From Heliopora coerulea (taxonomy: Eukaryota > Cnidaria > Anthozoa > Scleralcyonacea > Helioporidae), in assembly GCA_030142905.1 (NCBI GenBank), contig JASJOG010000098.1:311001-375000 (forward strand): a stretch of DNA of 64,000 bases, written 5' to 3'. Each line of letters opens with the position of its first letter. The first letter of the stretch is position 1. The notes beneath the pieces are model-generated. The model did not search any database. It saw only the letters and a program-made list of their open reading frames with translations, and was not told the origin of the DNA. The position numbers and the translations under genes are program-made. Below are positions 32,121 to 44,111 of this stretch, piece by piece.

Positions 32121-32337
32121 TTTTTTCGGTGGGGAAAGAGATCAACACAATTCCTTGAGCCGATTCAGACCAGTTTTCAATTTTTCTTTCTTTTTTATCT
32201 TTTCAAATTCTCTTCTTGCACCAGCTCTCAGCTGATTCTTTCCAAATACGTTTGCTTCATTATTGAACAACACGATATTTCACTTCTTCAACCAAGTTAG
32301 ATGGCCAATATCTTGCTGAACAAATATAAATCCTAAC

Positions 32338-34240
32338 ATGGCAGTCAGACAAGTGTATTCGAGCTCCATGGAAAATCGTTTGGAAGAAGTCTTGGATGTT
32401 GCAGAGATTTATGATAACGATGGTTCCCGCTCGCCTGGTGGTGAGGATGTTTTAACTTTGAATGAAAAGGGCACTGTCAAATTGTTTGGCAATTTTGAGG
32501 AGCTAAAATATCTCATCGAAAGTTTAGAACTGGCGCCGGCGAAATGCTATGAGAATAGCGACATAACAATACGATGGTACTTTGGTACTGGTACACTGTC
32601 TGTCAGAGGGGAAAAAGGCAGATCAGACAAGGTCAAAGCTGCTATGTCTAATCGAAAGCAACCAAAAAAAGTCACATTTAAATCTAAACACAGATATGAA
32701 GATGGGAAATGAAGCAGGAACGACGAATGGCCGCTCAAGTAAAAAATTAGATCAGATTATGGAAATTGAGAAAGCTTCCAAAAATAACTCTCCTAGGGAT
32801 TCTCAACTCTGTGACTTAATGCACAAATTCGAATTAATTGATGCAAATGTAGAAAATCTTACAGTCGAAATGAACAATTTAGAAGCAAACAAATCACAAA
32901 CAACTAGAGAAGACATAGTCATCAACGATCTAAGACAAGAAAGTCACAAGTTAAAATCGGAAAAGGAAGATCTTCGCGACATAAACCCCAACTTATAGAT
33001 AGAAGATAGAAGATAGAAAACTTTATTTTACTACGCTTACCCCATTCAGCTAATCTGATTTTCAAGAGGGGCGTAGGATTAATTCTATATTACAAATATC
33101 ATTAAAATTTATATACTATTACTACCTATAAAAATTGAAAGTTGTTTATATAACAGGAGTAATTGTAAATACAATTTTAAAAATATTGTAACTGGCTGGT
33201 GGTAGAAATTAATGGATTAAATGAATAGAAAGATTCTTTATTTCTTATTTCGTATGGGAGACTGTCCCATAACTTAGCTACTCTATAGCTCAGGCTCTTT
33301 TTAAGGAATTCAGTCTTTGGTAATGGTAAATTAATTTTATTAAATGAGCCCCGTAGATTATATTTCATCGAAGCATTAGATTTGTGAAAAATCTTAGTGA
33401 GTGATTTCGGGGCCAAATTGTGAATAATTTTGTTCATCAATTTGGCTACGAACTGTCTCCGACGTTCGATTAGAGTTTTCCATCCGAGTTGATTTAGAGC
33501 AATTTCAGACTGACTATGTTCATTTTTTCTGCCCGTGATGACTCTAGCAGCTATATTTTGTAGTTTTTGTAAACGATCAGATAGTGATATACCTATAGAA
33601 TCCCACACTTCGCAACAGTAGTCGAAGTGCGGTAGTACGAGAGCGTCCACATACAGTGGCTGATCCACATACGAAAGTCAAAGATCTTGAAAATAAAAGA
33701 CTATGCTTAATCACAACTCTCAAGCTTTTACATCTAGACGGGAGGAATGCCAAAAAGTTAGCGATAAACAAGTTGAAAACAAAGACTGGCACACCAAGGG
33801 CCAAAAAGGGCTAGCCATGTCTTCACCGACCGATAGAGCTAATGAACAAAACCATCGAATTAAACAACAGATACGAAATTTTGAGTGACGAATTGGAAGA
33901 TGAAGATAGCATAGACAATCAATACGAGATTGTGAACGAGCAAAGGATTTTACAGCAGAAGATACCAAAACAGGGAAAGACAGCTCATACACATAAGGAG
34001 CATGGTGAACAGAAGAAACATAAAACTAACACAAACACGGAAGCGTTTAAAACCACTTACATAGTAGGTGATTCAATGCTCAAACACATAGACTGCCATA
34101 GACTCAGGCGTTCAGTCAAAGACAAGAAGAAAAAAATATATGCTGAAACATATCGAGGAGCCACCGTAGACGCAATGCAGCATTACATCAAACCATGCCT
34201 CCAAAGAAACCCTGATGAAATCATTCTACCTCCGAAATAA
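32338..34240 (+). pseudogene. LINE ORF1 with coiled coil and SGNH-like domain, split
   Basis: Starts MAVRQVYSSS. An N-terminal domain (IRWYFGTGTLSV) shared with the LINE copy at 48840-50223 is followed, after a shift at about 32700, by a Leu/Glu-rich coiled coil (32710-32996). The LINE fragment at 33000-33675 interrupts it. The frame resumes at 33676 and reaches TTYIVGDSMLKHID (34050), the first block of an SGNH/esterase-like domain found in CR1 ORF1 proteins. It ends early at 34238 before the catalytic His block. ORF1 proteins bind element RNA (family knowledge). Confidence 0.75.
33000..33675 (-). mobile_element. 5'-truncated LINE fragment nested in ORF1
   Basis: A minus-strand 3' end. ORF 33177-33668 (163 codons) carries the RT C-terminal block LPHFDYCCEVWDS and the tail LSYRVAKLWDSLP. 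The 3' terminus at 33000 bears the repeat GATAGAAGATAGAA (plus strand), the short terminal repeat typical of CR1-like LINEs. The 5' truncation is at about 33675. Confidence 0.85.
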
Positions 34241-34739
34241 AAAATGACCTCCGAAATAAAACTGCAACTGAGGTGGCTGAAGGAATATTACGGGAATGCA
34301 ATATCATTAAGAAGAAGAGCCCAAAAACAGACATAGCGGTATCGGAATTAATAATGCAAACTTATTCAACACAATACAATGAGCAAGCGGAAGAGGTAAA
34401 TCAAAAACTTCTTAGATATTGTAATCATAGTCATTGGAATTAAATTAAACATAAAAATATTGGTGCTAAACATATTAATACATACGGAGTTCATCTTAAT
34501 CTGCTAGAAACGGCAATTTTTGCTACAAACATCTTATTGCATTTAAACACTGAAAAAATCTTAGTTGAAATTATATTGCTCTTGAGAATTGCCAAAACAA
34601 AATAAATGATAATGCTGGATTTACCAGATTTGGAACACCTAAATACACAAATGCTATAAGAAAAGACTTAAATAACCAAGGACAAAGTCGTATAACACAG
34701 AAAGAGAAAAGAATAAAAGACTTCTCAATCTCCTTCCTT

Positions 34740-37477
34740 AATATTAGAAGTCTAATTAAAAATACAGATCAGCTAAAACTATATCATCACAATTGCCAAT
34801 TTGATATAATTTGTTTGAATGAAACTATGCTAGATGAAATAATTCAAGATCATGAAGTAAGTTTAAATGGGTACGACATTATTCGTAAAGACAGAAATCA
34901 TAATGGTGGGGGTATTGCCATTTACATCAGAAACTCTATTACTTATAAATTACGGCCAGATTTAGAATACGAAAATTTGGAATTAATAACAGTTGAAGTC
35001 TTCAAACCAAAAGTGAAATCATTTTTAATAACAACTTGGTATAGACCACCCGGTTCTACTCTTAACTTGTTTAGTGATTTTGAAGAATGTATTACAAAAA
35101 CGGATTCTGAAAATAAAGAAGTAATTGGAATTGGAGATTTCAACTGTAACTGGTCATGTGGGGAACATAAGTTGACATCACATACTACGAAGCTCGTAGA
35201 TCTTGCTGAAACATATCAATATGAACAATTAATTAAAGAATCAACAAGAATAACTGAAACGTCAAGTACTCTAATAGACTTGGCATTCAGTAACAGGCCA
35301 GAAATTGTTGTAGACTCAGGAGTGGAACATATAGGAATAAGTGATCATAGCATGATCTACGTCTGCAGAAAAGTCTCAAACCCTCGAAATAAGCCAAAAA
35401 CTATAAATACAAGGCAATATAAGAATTTTGATATAAATGCTTTTAGATCAGATTTGAATGAAATTTTCCGAACACAAACCAGTAATTCTTATAGTCCAAA
35501 TATACTTTGGGAAGAGTGGAAAGAAAAATTTTTGTTGGTAGCTGGTTTACATGCGCCACCAATTAATCGAACGGTAAAAAGTGAATATGCTCCTTGGATT
35601 ACTGATATTGTAAAGAAAAATATGCTACATAGAGATTACCTAAAGAAAAAGGCGGTAAAAACTGGATCAAAGAATGCAGAATAATCAAAGAATAATCAAA
35701 GAATAATCGAAATCCGAAAGATATGTGGAACACAATTAATACATTGATGAACAAAAAATCGAAAACAACAAATATTGCCGAACTTCGAGCTGAAGGTAGA
35801 CAGACTGTTACTGAGCCAAAACAAATTGTCGATACTTTGAACACGTTTTTCAACAATATTGGCCCGCAATTGGCAAAAGATTTACCAAAAACTAATAAAA
35901 CACTAGAATCTTATGTAACACCAACAAACTCCTCATTTAAAATTAGAACTGTTTCAGTAACAGAGGTATTCAACCTACTTTCTACAATTAAAACATCTAA
36001 GGCCACAGGTCACGATAGAATCTCACCAAAATTGTTGAAAGACTCCGCGGATGTTATAGCTCCATCTTTGGCTTATATTTTAAACCAATCCATATTAACA
36101 GGTATTTTTCCTTAAGATTTGAAGACTGCAGTCATCTCGCCAATATTCAAGTCAGGTGATAGGACTGAAAGCACTAACTATAGGCCAATTTCTATTCTTT
36201 CTGCAATTTCAAAAATATTTGAAAAACTAATTTCCAAACAGCTTCTTAATTACCTGGAATCCAATGAGATACTAACATGCGAACAAGCGGGCTTCAGAAA
36301 GAATCATTGAACACAAACATCTCTCCTTCAAACGACTAATAACTGGTTAATGAATATGGATAATAGTCTCTTGAATGGAGTAATATTTTTGGATCTCAAG
36401 AAAGCGTTCGACTGCGTAGATCATGAGATACTTCTTAAAAAAATTATTCTTCTATGGTTCCACTACGCGTACGTTAGAATGGTTTAGATCGTACCTAAGT
36501 AATAGAATACAAATTTGCAAAATTGGCAATCATCATTCGGCAGACGTACTATTCGATGAGGAGTACCGCAGGGGTCTAACTTAGGACCACTGCTCTTTCT
36601 TGTTTACATAAATGACCTCCCCAAGTGTCTTTCGTACTCGTTTACTGGTATGTTTGCTGATGACTCAAACTTGACGATAAATGGAAGTTCGGTCGATGAA
36701 GTTGAAAACAAACTAAACATTGAATTGGAAAAGGTACACCAATGGTTGCTAGCTAACAAATTAACTCTAAACAAAGAGAAAACAGAATATATGATCATAG
36801 GCTCCTAACAAAGATTAGAGAAAATTGAAAACGATCTTGAAATCAAACTTGGAGGTGTCAATATTAAACGAATAAAATACACCAAAACCCTTGGCATAAT
36901 TGTTGACGAACAACTTCGGTGGGAAAACCAGATTGAAAGTATTATTACTATGGTTTCAAAGGGTATTGGAATGTTACGCCGTATGAAAAAATATCTTTCA
37001 AAATCTGTAATAGAAAATGTGCATCAAGTTACAGTACTACCTCATTTTGACTATTGCAGTCTTGTTTGGGACAGCTGTAGCCTATATTTAATAGATAAAC
37101 TTCAGAAAATGCAAAACAGGACCGTTAGGGTGATCACAGGAAAACCGTACGATGCAAGAATTAGCGATATGCTAAATATGCTTCACTGGCAACCATTGGC
37201 TGATAGAAGGAAATTCAACAAAATATTATTTATGTATAAAGTCAAAAATAATCAACTTCCAGAAACCTTATCTAGCATGTTTAGAAATAATAGAAACGTA
37301 AGCTATAGACTACGTAATAATTACATTAACTATATACTCCCAAAACCTAAAACGAATTTCATGAAAAGAAGCATAAGTTATTCAGCTGTAAGTGAATGGA
37401 ACAAACTTCCAAATGCTGCAAAAAAGGAAGGAATATCTATTTCAAAATTTAAAGCAATTCTCTCGTGCAATCAATAA
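34740..37477 (+). pseudogene. LINE ORF2: endonuclease and reverse transcriptase, decayed
   Basis: APE-type endonuclease at 34740-35684: LNIRSL, NET, RKDRNHNGGGIAIY, YRPPGS, GDFNCNW, TLIDLAFSN and GISDHSMI, with the catalytic Asp/Asn and final SDH readable. RT at 35723-37477: ATGHDRISPKLL, NYRPISIL, FLDLKKAFDCVDH, then FADDSNLT (catalytic, about 36655), and the C-terminal YCSLVWDSC block. Stops near 35684, 36115, 36310 and 36580 and a frameshift near 36450 inactivate it. The product would nick target DNA and prime reverse transcription in the nucleus. Confidence 0.88.
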
Positions 37478-37603
37478 TTCCAATCCATAATTATAAATAT
37501 TCTAATAGTCTAGTTTGTTTTTATTAAATAATTAATTTAGTATAGTATTGTTAAGTATTTGTACAATAGTATTTCTAAGTATTGCAAGAATTGTAATTAA
37601 TCC

Positions 37604-39795
37604 CCTCGCCCACCACGCGAAGCGCGGTGCGAGGGTACTAATCTCGACGTGCGTGGAGCCCTGTTACACGCGTGGTCACTAGGGAGAAAAATTTTTGCTC
37701 TGTGTATGTATCTTTCTATATATATATATATTTATATATCCATGGATTCCGGTCACTGAAAAATGCCGTGTGCAAGCTCGGGGACTGGTATGTTGTTGAC
37801 CAAACCATACTTAGGTACCTTATTCAAGGAAATTGATTTGGTCTCGTTCTTTTTTCCCTTGTATGGATCTCACAAGTTGTTTACATTATTTGAACACTGA
37901 AACCAGTAAATGATTTAAGACCGGCAAACAAAATGGCTTTCTTGGTACCTGCGGCTGGTTTCGCTTTTGAGGGCCACCTCATTAACTGGACAATTTATGA
38001 CTTGACAGAGCAGTTCTCAAAGTTAGCTCCTTGGAATATGCATTTGTTAACTGCTTTTTTGCAGCAACGCTTTGTCTTGGTTCTTTCTGATTTATATGGA
38101 TAAAAGACGTAAGGGAACTCGCTTGCTTGTCAGGACATTTGGCAACCGACCAAGTGTATTAAAACGACATTTTTGGCTGAAGTCCAATAGATGCCGATTT
38201 GTATAAATCTTGGGAATTTTCACGCTCTGGTGACCACTTACCTGAGCTGCACAATCACAGGTACGTCCGAATCGAGTAGCTTTGAAAAACAAGTTCTGCG
38301 AACGGAATTGTTTTGAACAGCTTTGAAAAGTAGCTTCCCGACTTCATTCTTCCCTAAGGGAGACTTCTACAAATATTATCGCCTGGATTTTGCTGGTGTT
38401 TGTTGGTAAAGTAGAATGAAGATTCTGGTTCATTCATCTCCGTAGGACGATTATTTTTGAACATTTTGCAGTATTTAACCGGACAGCGTTCATGGTCAAA
38501 TGCTTGAGAAGTGGGATAGCACACTCATCGTCCAGAAGAGTTGTCCAGGTCACTACAGTCTTTTGATGCTTTCTTCGCTTTCCACACAAAGATATTATTG
38601 CCTCAATCAGGATTTTTTCCCTATGAAATGTTGCCCCACTGAAGACGTTAGGATGTATTTTTGGCTCGAAACAAAAATGCAAGGTAAACAACCACTAGGT
38701 AACTCGCTGCAAAGCTACTTGTTTTTGGTCACCAAATTATCGTTCGGCCAAACAGTTGTCCGCTTCAGTCTTTCTCACTTCGAGAGTGATTTGTGCATGA
38801 TGACCTTTACCGTATCCGACCAGGAATGTTTTCATCAGGATTTTAAAACCCCTCAAGAAAGCTTAAAGTCGTTTTTGTGTAAATTTACCGTTGAACCCTT
38901 TGTAATGAGGTGCCAGTGAATGCTTAGTTGAAAATACGCAAGAGTTGCAGGTTTGTACGTCATTTTTCTTTTTTATTGATATTTTACCGTGGAAAAAGTA
39001 CATCTTTTACTTCCCTCTTCTCGTTCTTGTTTTGACAAAACTTGTGCAAGGTTTGCTTGTCGTATTTTGTTTTATGTTTTGTATTTTCCGATTTTTGGTC
39101 AGCGATAAAAATGGAGAACTCCTTCATGTTTTCTTTGTTTATTTCGTCCGTTTCGTAATTCGTTTCATCTTCGTCAACAAAGTTTTGTACCTCCGGATGA
39201 ATACTTAGCATAAATTTTCATCATAGCACTTCTACTAGAAATTTGCAATTAACTTTAAGACAATGTAGGATTTATCAGTTTTTTAGTACAAAAAAAATAT
39301 CATTGTTTTTTCAATCATAAGCTATCCGCAATGCTGGTATCCTACAGCTTACCTATGACAATGCTCTGCTTTTAAGGCGGAAAGTGTTGTTATCTACTGA
39401 AGTGTCTTTGTTCAAAGTGAAAAAAAGTGATAAGTTTCATCCAAAAACGACACGATCAAGATAGCGACTAATGCAGGGTCTTGATGCGAACATCCATTGT
39501 TTAGCAGAAGAATTGTCAGAATGGATCCCATTATTTGAAAAACCGTTAAAGTTTATTCTCTCCAAACGTTTTGTTACAATAAAACAGAGTCAAATTTTTA
39601 AACGTAAATATGACAACAAACAGTTTAAATATAAAACAATTTCCAGTTTGGGTTGTTAATATTCATGTGCAAACGTTGTGTTTTTCTTATGCTGCATTCC
39701 TTTTTTGAATTATAGTAAGGGAGATTTGTCTTTTAACAATTTTGAAAAATTATTACTGTTACTTGGATTCTCGAGAGATATATTGGTAGGGTGGG
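37604..39795 (-). mobile_element. Insertion holding a tyrosine-recombinase (DUF3504/Crypton-like) remnant
   Basis: The segment interrupts the LINE 3' region. Its left end starts CCCCTCGCCCACC with a 30-nt hairpin (CCTCGC...GCGAGG) and its right end near 39795 ends GGTGGGCAAGGG, a possible short inverted repeat. Exact borders are uncertain and no clear duplication is visible. The coding remnant runs on the minus strand from about 39211 to 38090. Confidence 0.6.
38090..39211 (-). pseudogene. DUF3504/QRICH1-like tyrosine recombinase pseudogene
   Basis: The N-terminal piece (39211-38984) has FIADQKSENTKHKT then KREVKDV, resembling the core-binding part of DUF3504 proteins. Then stops. Near 38700 FGDQK...VALQR and LHFCFEP follow; near 38440 CPVKYYKMF and NNRPTEMN; at 38290-38150 QVSGHQSV...IYTNRH, the C-terminal block of tyrosine recombinases that precedes the catalytic Tyr. 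The order matches the DUF3504 proteins related to Cryptons and to vertebrate ZMYM2/QRICH1. At least five frame breaks. Confidence 0.65.
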
Positions 39796-40054
39796 CAAGG
39801 GATTGTTGCGTGCTTGTATTTCTAGTAATACTTGTAAGTAAGTAGAAAGTAGCAATTAAGTAAGTAAGTAGCAGAAAAAGTAGTATTAGTAGAGATATCA
39901 GTATCATAAGTATTCAGTATAGTAATGAGAAGTATTTTAATTGTTTTGTATTGTATTTTGTAAACGGCCCCTTGGAAATCAGATGTTACAACAGCTGAAG
40001 GGCTACCGTTTTCAAATAAGATTAAATAAAAAATAATAATAATATAATTTTTTC

Positions 40055-40118
40055 CATCGCTCCCAATTCTGGCTAAGGTTTCCATCAAATCGCAGTTCCT
40101 TGGGTGGATTTAACTTTT
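40055..40118 (-). pseudogene. Gag N-terminus of the old Gypsy element
   Basis: Directly after the primer-binding region the minus strand reads MKKLNPPKELRFDGN..., a Gypsy gag start with the usual NW-x2-W motif, until it meets the LINE tail at 40054. The continuation is at 32120 and below. Confidence 0.75.
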
Positions 40119-40169
40119 TCATCTTGCTTTCTTTTACGCCTTTGTTAAACTATCCCGCGCCTGACACCA

Positions 40170-40321
40170 TATTATGATCTGTGCTGTTTTTATTTATCCC
40201 AGCTTTGATGAACTCTAGGGACATTTGACTCGTTGTGTCATATTACAGTTCATTTGATTTACATTAACTAGTTACTTTGATATTAACAACTCCGAAGTAT
40301 TAAGTATCGTATATGATTACA
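40170..40321 (-). repeat. 5' LTR of the old Gypsy element
   Basis: 152 bp, the same length and orientation as 26529-26680, with about 16 differences. The next bases on the minus strand (TGGTGTCAGGCGCGGG) look like a tRNA primer-binding site. Confidence 0.88.
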
Positions 40322-41445
40322 AACTTTACTACCAACCTCAACCCAAACTCCAACCCCAACCCAACCTCAACCCAAACCCCAAATCCAACCCATATACAAA
40401 CCCCATTCCCATTCTCAACCCAAATAACAATCACCACCCCAATCCCAACCCCAACCCCATCCTGCACCCAACCCCAACCCCAACCCAACCCTAACCCTAA
40501 TCTTAACCCAAACCCTAACCCTAACCCTAACTGAACCCTGACCCATAAACTCTGACTTTAACCCTGTCGCTGACTCTGACTCCAACTCTAACCCCAACCC
40601 TAATCCTAATCTCAACTCTGATCTTAACCTTAATTCTAACTCACACACGTAAACCTGAACCCCAAACCTAACCCGTACCCCAACGTTAACCCCAATACTA
40701 ACCCGAACCCTAACCCGAGTCAGACCCCCAACCATAGCCCCAAAACCAACCCTAACCCTCACTCCAATCCTAACCCTAACCATGCCTCCAACCCTAACCC
40801 CAACCGACTTTTACCCTAACCCCAACTCTTAGCCTAACGCCAAACCTAACTGTAACTCCTGCCCTAAGTCCAACAACATCACCCTCACTCTTTTTCTAAC
40901 CCTCATCATCACCTTCGCACTAACCCTCTCCTTCACCCTAATTCTCAGCCTCCCTCTAACCCTCACCGTCACAGTCACGATCACCTTCTCCCTCAGTCTC
41001 ACCCTAGGCCTCATTTTAACTGTCATTAAAAGCCTCACCCTAACCCTCACCCTACTCTTCACCTATGCCCCCCTCAAGGCTAACCTAGAACCTCACTCTA
41101 ACCCTTATCTTAATCTTAATCCTAACCTTTACCCTAATCCTCACTCTAACTCTCCCCCGGACCTTTATCTTAACTCTCACCCTAACCCTCTCTCTCACAC
41201 TAACCTTTACTCTACCCCTGCTCTAACCCTCACCTTCACTCTCACCCTCACTCTCACCCTCACCTTTGCCTAAACCCTCACCTCAATCTTTAACCTAATC
41301 CTCGTTCTAACCCTCACCCTAACCCTTAACCTAACGCTAACCTTAACCATAACTCCTGGCATAACTCTACCTCTCGAACTCACCCTCGCCCTGAACCTAA
41401 TCCTTTATCATAAACTTTTACGGTAACCGTAACCTTAACCTTAAC
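40322..41445. repeat. Degenerate telomere-type (CCCTAA)n array
   Basis: About 1.1 kb of AACCCC, AACCCT, CTAACC and ACCCTC words, more degenerate toward the right. A clean CCCTAACCCTAACCCTAAC run lies near 40512. It starts directly at the LTR edge. ORFs on both strands here are low complexity (Pro/Asn- or Val/Arg-Gly-rich) and not coding. Confidence 0.85.
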
Positions 41446-42401
41446 CTCTCGATGATCTTTGAAATATTTTTACCCATAGAGGGTAAGAGGGAATTCATTA
41501 TTTTATCTTTTGATTTTCTTTTAACCTTAGTCGCTGTGCTCGATGCAATTGTTGTGTTTTAATTTTTTAATCTGATTATCTGTTTATCTGAGATATTTAA
41601 TATAAACAAGTAATTAGTTAATAGAAACGTTGGGTTTCAGTCTAACTGCTGTGCCGTTTGAGGTAACCGGCATCAAACAAGATTTGGTCGTCGTGATCAC
41701 CCTTATCACATGAACCGAAAATTCATTACACTTGTTGAATCTTACCCATTTTACCAGAAGTCAAAAATCTACCAAAACGTCAGCTTTAAATGTGGACGTT
41801 TCGTCTAAACCAAAGTTACTAATAAACGTATAAACCAACAAGAAACCTTTCTATTAATAAAGAGACAACGCATGCTTTATATGCTGTAACAGATGAATAT
41901 ACCGTCATTACAGGCATGCATGGAAACCGCTGTACAGGACACCCTTCGTGTGGAGTTATGAGCTCTAAATTATAAGCATCAGCCTCTAGATCAGTTACTT
42001 GTCACCGGCATTTGGTTTTGTACACGCAAAGCCCATAGAGATCACATAAAACTGGAGGGGGCACGAGGGCCGAAATTTTGGGTGAAATTGAACTCAGTCA
42101 TTTTGAGTAAATTGAGGGCAAATTGTTCTTTTCCAGGCCCTTTTCCGCCTGTTCGAGAACCTCCAAGTCAAACAACTGAAGTTTAGGGAAATATTTCGTT
42201 TCTGTTCCCGTTAACTGTATAGCAGAAAATAGCTTTTTGGTTATCAATCGGGCATCATATTTATTATTGTTTTAATTGTTTTGCATTCATTATTGAAAAA
42301 ACAAAAAAAATGTCAGACTAAAGTGAAATTGCCTTTGCTCCTGACCTTGAATTTTTTATCCGTGACGGTAATCAATTTTTCCCGCGCGGTTGAGTGGCAT
42401 T
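41446..42401. other. Intergenic; nothing recognised
   Basis: AT-rich, no ORF above 60 codons that I can assign, no clear repeat. Confidence 0.45.
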
Positions 42402-42403
42402 TA

Positions 42404-43440
42404 TAGTCGAACCTCCCGTAAGCGGACACCCTCGGTACTTTATAATGGTGTCCGCTTACGGGAGGTGTCCACTTATGGGAGGTTCATTAATATTCAGTTA
42501 ATAATTAATTATTGAAATATGATTCCTTCAATGAGAAGTGCACTCTCGTTTCAAATAAGCCGACCGTCCTCCGAAAATTACAAAATATCCCGCAAACTAT
42601 ATCGACGTTGTGTCCAAGGTAACTCTATTACATGTATCAGTTTGTGTTGATTGAACGAAGAGTGGTTTGAGAATTAGGACTCTAGGAACACATTGTGATC
42701 ATTTCTTTACTCGCAAATCTGTCGAAATGTCATTAACGTGTAGTACAGCTTGAGAAAGTTCTTCATTGCCGGTAAAATATGAATAATCAAGCCGATCCTC
42801 CATAACTTTCAAAGCCTTAGAGTGACTTCTCACTTGCGTCAACAGTGACATTTGCCTCATTCAAAAGCTCGTTCAGGGTCTCACAACAGTTTGGATTACC
42901 CTAATGGCCCAATCGACCAACTCATCGAAAAATAATACATGTTCATCTGCGCTAAGGTACTGAAGAGGAGAACACTTGTTCGGAACGTTTAAACACAGAT
43001 CCATTATGTTCTCGCATTCAAATAGGTCATCATCGTGTTATCAGAAATAGTATTTAAATTTTGTGACCAGAATACAATGTTTTTGGTAACACATACAACA
43101 ACTTCATAATCTTATCACTGCATCTAATGTTGTTGCTTCAGGGAACAGTTGTTTGTACTTGTTTGGGCAACAGCGGTTTATGCTTGTTCCACCCAAGTTA
43201 TTTTAACTCCACTGTCGCCGCATCCAATAAGAACTATTTTAACGGTAGGGAAGTGCTAACTGCCCGCTCACAAGAGGTTATAATGCTATTTGGGATTTAT
43301 GTTTCGGTGTCCGCGTCCGCTTGCGGAAGGTGTCCGCTTACAAGAGGTTGTTAAAATAGTGATATAATGGACATTTGCCCGGGACCCAAGCATGGTGTCC
43401 GCTTACGAAAGGTGTCCGCATGCAAAGGGAGGTTCGGCTG
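42404..43440. mobile_element. Non-autonomous pogo/Tigger-like element with TA target site
   Basis: Ends TAGTCGAACCTCCC and (other strand) CAGCCGAACCTCCC, flanked by TA at 42402-42403 and 43441-43442. Subterminal repeats of GGTGTCCGCTTACGGGAGG type occur at both ends (42450-42480 and 43325-43430). The interior has a short minus-strand open stretch (about 42900-43020) but no recognisable transposase. Confidence 0.65.
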
Positions 43441-43442
43441 TA

Positions 43443-43778
43443 GTTACAATGTCCCCTTTAGTTAATATGTGATCTCTATTGCAAAACCCAATAAAAATGA
43501 ACACGTCGGAGAAGATGAAGACTTGAACATTCGACCATAGCTCTTTGCGCCCAGTAACCCGCTGTTTCGGACTGAAGTTTCAAAGATCTAGTTTAAAAAT
43601 AAAAATTGGCAAAAAAGAAACCTTTTGTCGACTTAATTAATAACAACTTGTTAAACATTTGCTAGTCATAAGATTTTTCTAAAACAGAACTTAATGCCAC
43701 CCTTACTCTACAGCTAAGTTCACTTTCTCTCATTTCCCTTGATTTTTAACCATCGTCAAAATTTCAACTCCATATCTG
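43443..43778. other. Intergenic; nothing recognised
   Basis: AT-rich spacer between the pogo-like element and a MITE. No feature seen. Confidence 0.4.
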
Positions 43779-44039
43779 CCTTTATGAAAATTCCACTTCC
43801 CTGGTTTCACATGTGAGATTGGAACTGTCTTCACACGTGAACCACATGTGAATCGCATGCAAAGCATAAAGTAGAAAAGGTAAAATCAAATTATATGTAA
43901 AACGTGAACTTGTGAAATGCTCCAAAATGAGAAAAACCACATGTGGAAATTTTCCACATGTGCAAATGAAACATGTACGTTTATCACGTGTGATCACACA
44001 AAATCAGTCATGTGAAATCATGTGGAATTTTCGGTAAGG
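43779..44039. repeat. Palindrome-rich MITE, copy B
   Basis: Ends CCTTTATGAAAATTCCAC and GTGGAATTTTCGGTAAGG (inverted match). The interior has TTTCACATGTGAGA, CACATGTGAATCGCATG and CCACATGTGG palindromes. Same family as 12157-12479 and 45456-45664. Confidence 0.65.
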
Positions 44040-44111
44040 GTTATTCCAAGAACACGGACTTGGCTACATCCCTGAGTACTTAATTATTCTTTCTTCTACT
44101 TCAAACGACAT

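Larger units (their letters stand above)
32128..40047 (+). mobile_element. CR1/L2-like LINE inserted in gag of the old Gypsy element, itself interrupted twice
   Basis: A 7-bp duplication TTTTTTC (32121-32127 and 40048-40054) marks the insertion. Removing the LINE restores the gag reading frame. The element has a 5' leader, ORF1 (32338-34240), ORF2 with endonuclease and RT (about 34740-37477), a 3' region with GGCCCCTTGGAAATCAG and a (AAT)n tail at 40030-40047. Two later insertions sit inside: a minus-strand LINE fragment at 33000-33675 and a tyrosine-recombinase remnant between about 37604 and 39795. Without these the LINE is about 5 kb, full-length for the class. Confidence 0.85.
26529..40321 (-). 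mobile_element. Old Gypsy element on the minus strand, expanded to 13.8 kb by nested insertions
   Basis: Bounded by two 152-bp repeats in the same orientation, the 3' LTR at 26529-26680 and the 5' LTR at 40170-40321. They differ at about 16 positions (about 10%). Read on the minus strand the order is LTR, primer site (TGGTGTCAGGCGCGGG) next to 40169, start of gag at about 40118, LINE insertion, rest of gag, protease, pogo-like insertion, RT, RNase H, integrase, purine tract (AAAGAAAGGGGAGA), LTR. Flanks are AACCC and AACTT, a possible decayed duplication. Many stops and shifts. Confidence 0.88.

Noticed and set aside
40300..41062. Val/Arg/Gly-rich and Asn/Pro-rich ORFs at 40300-41062
   Set aside because: Translations of degenerate CCCTAA-type repeats.
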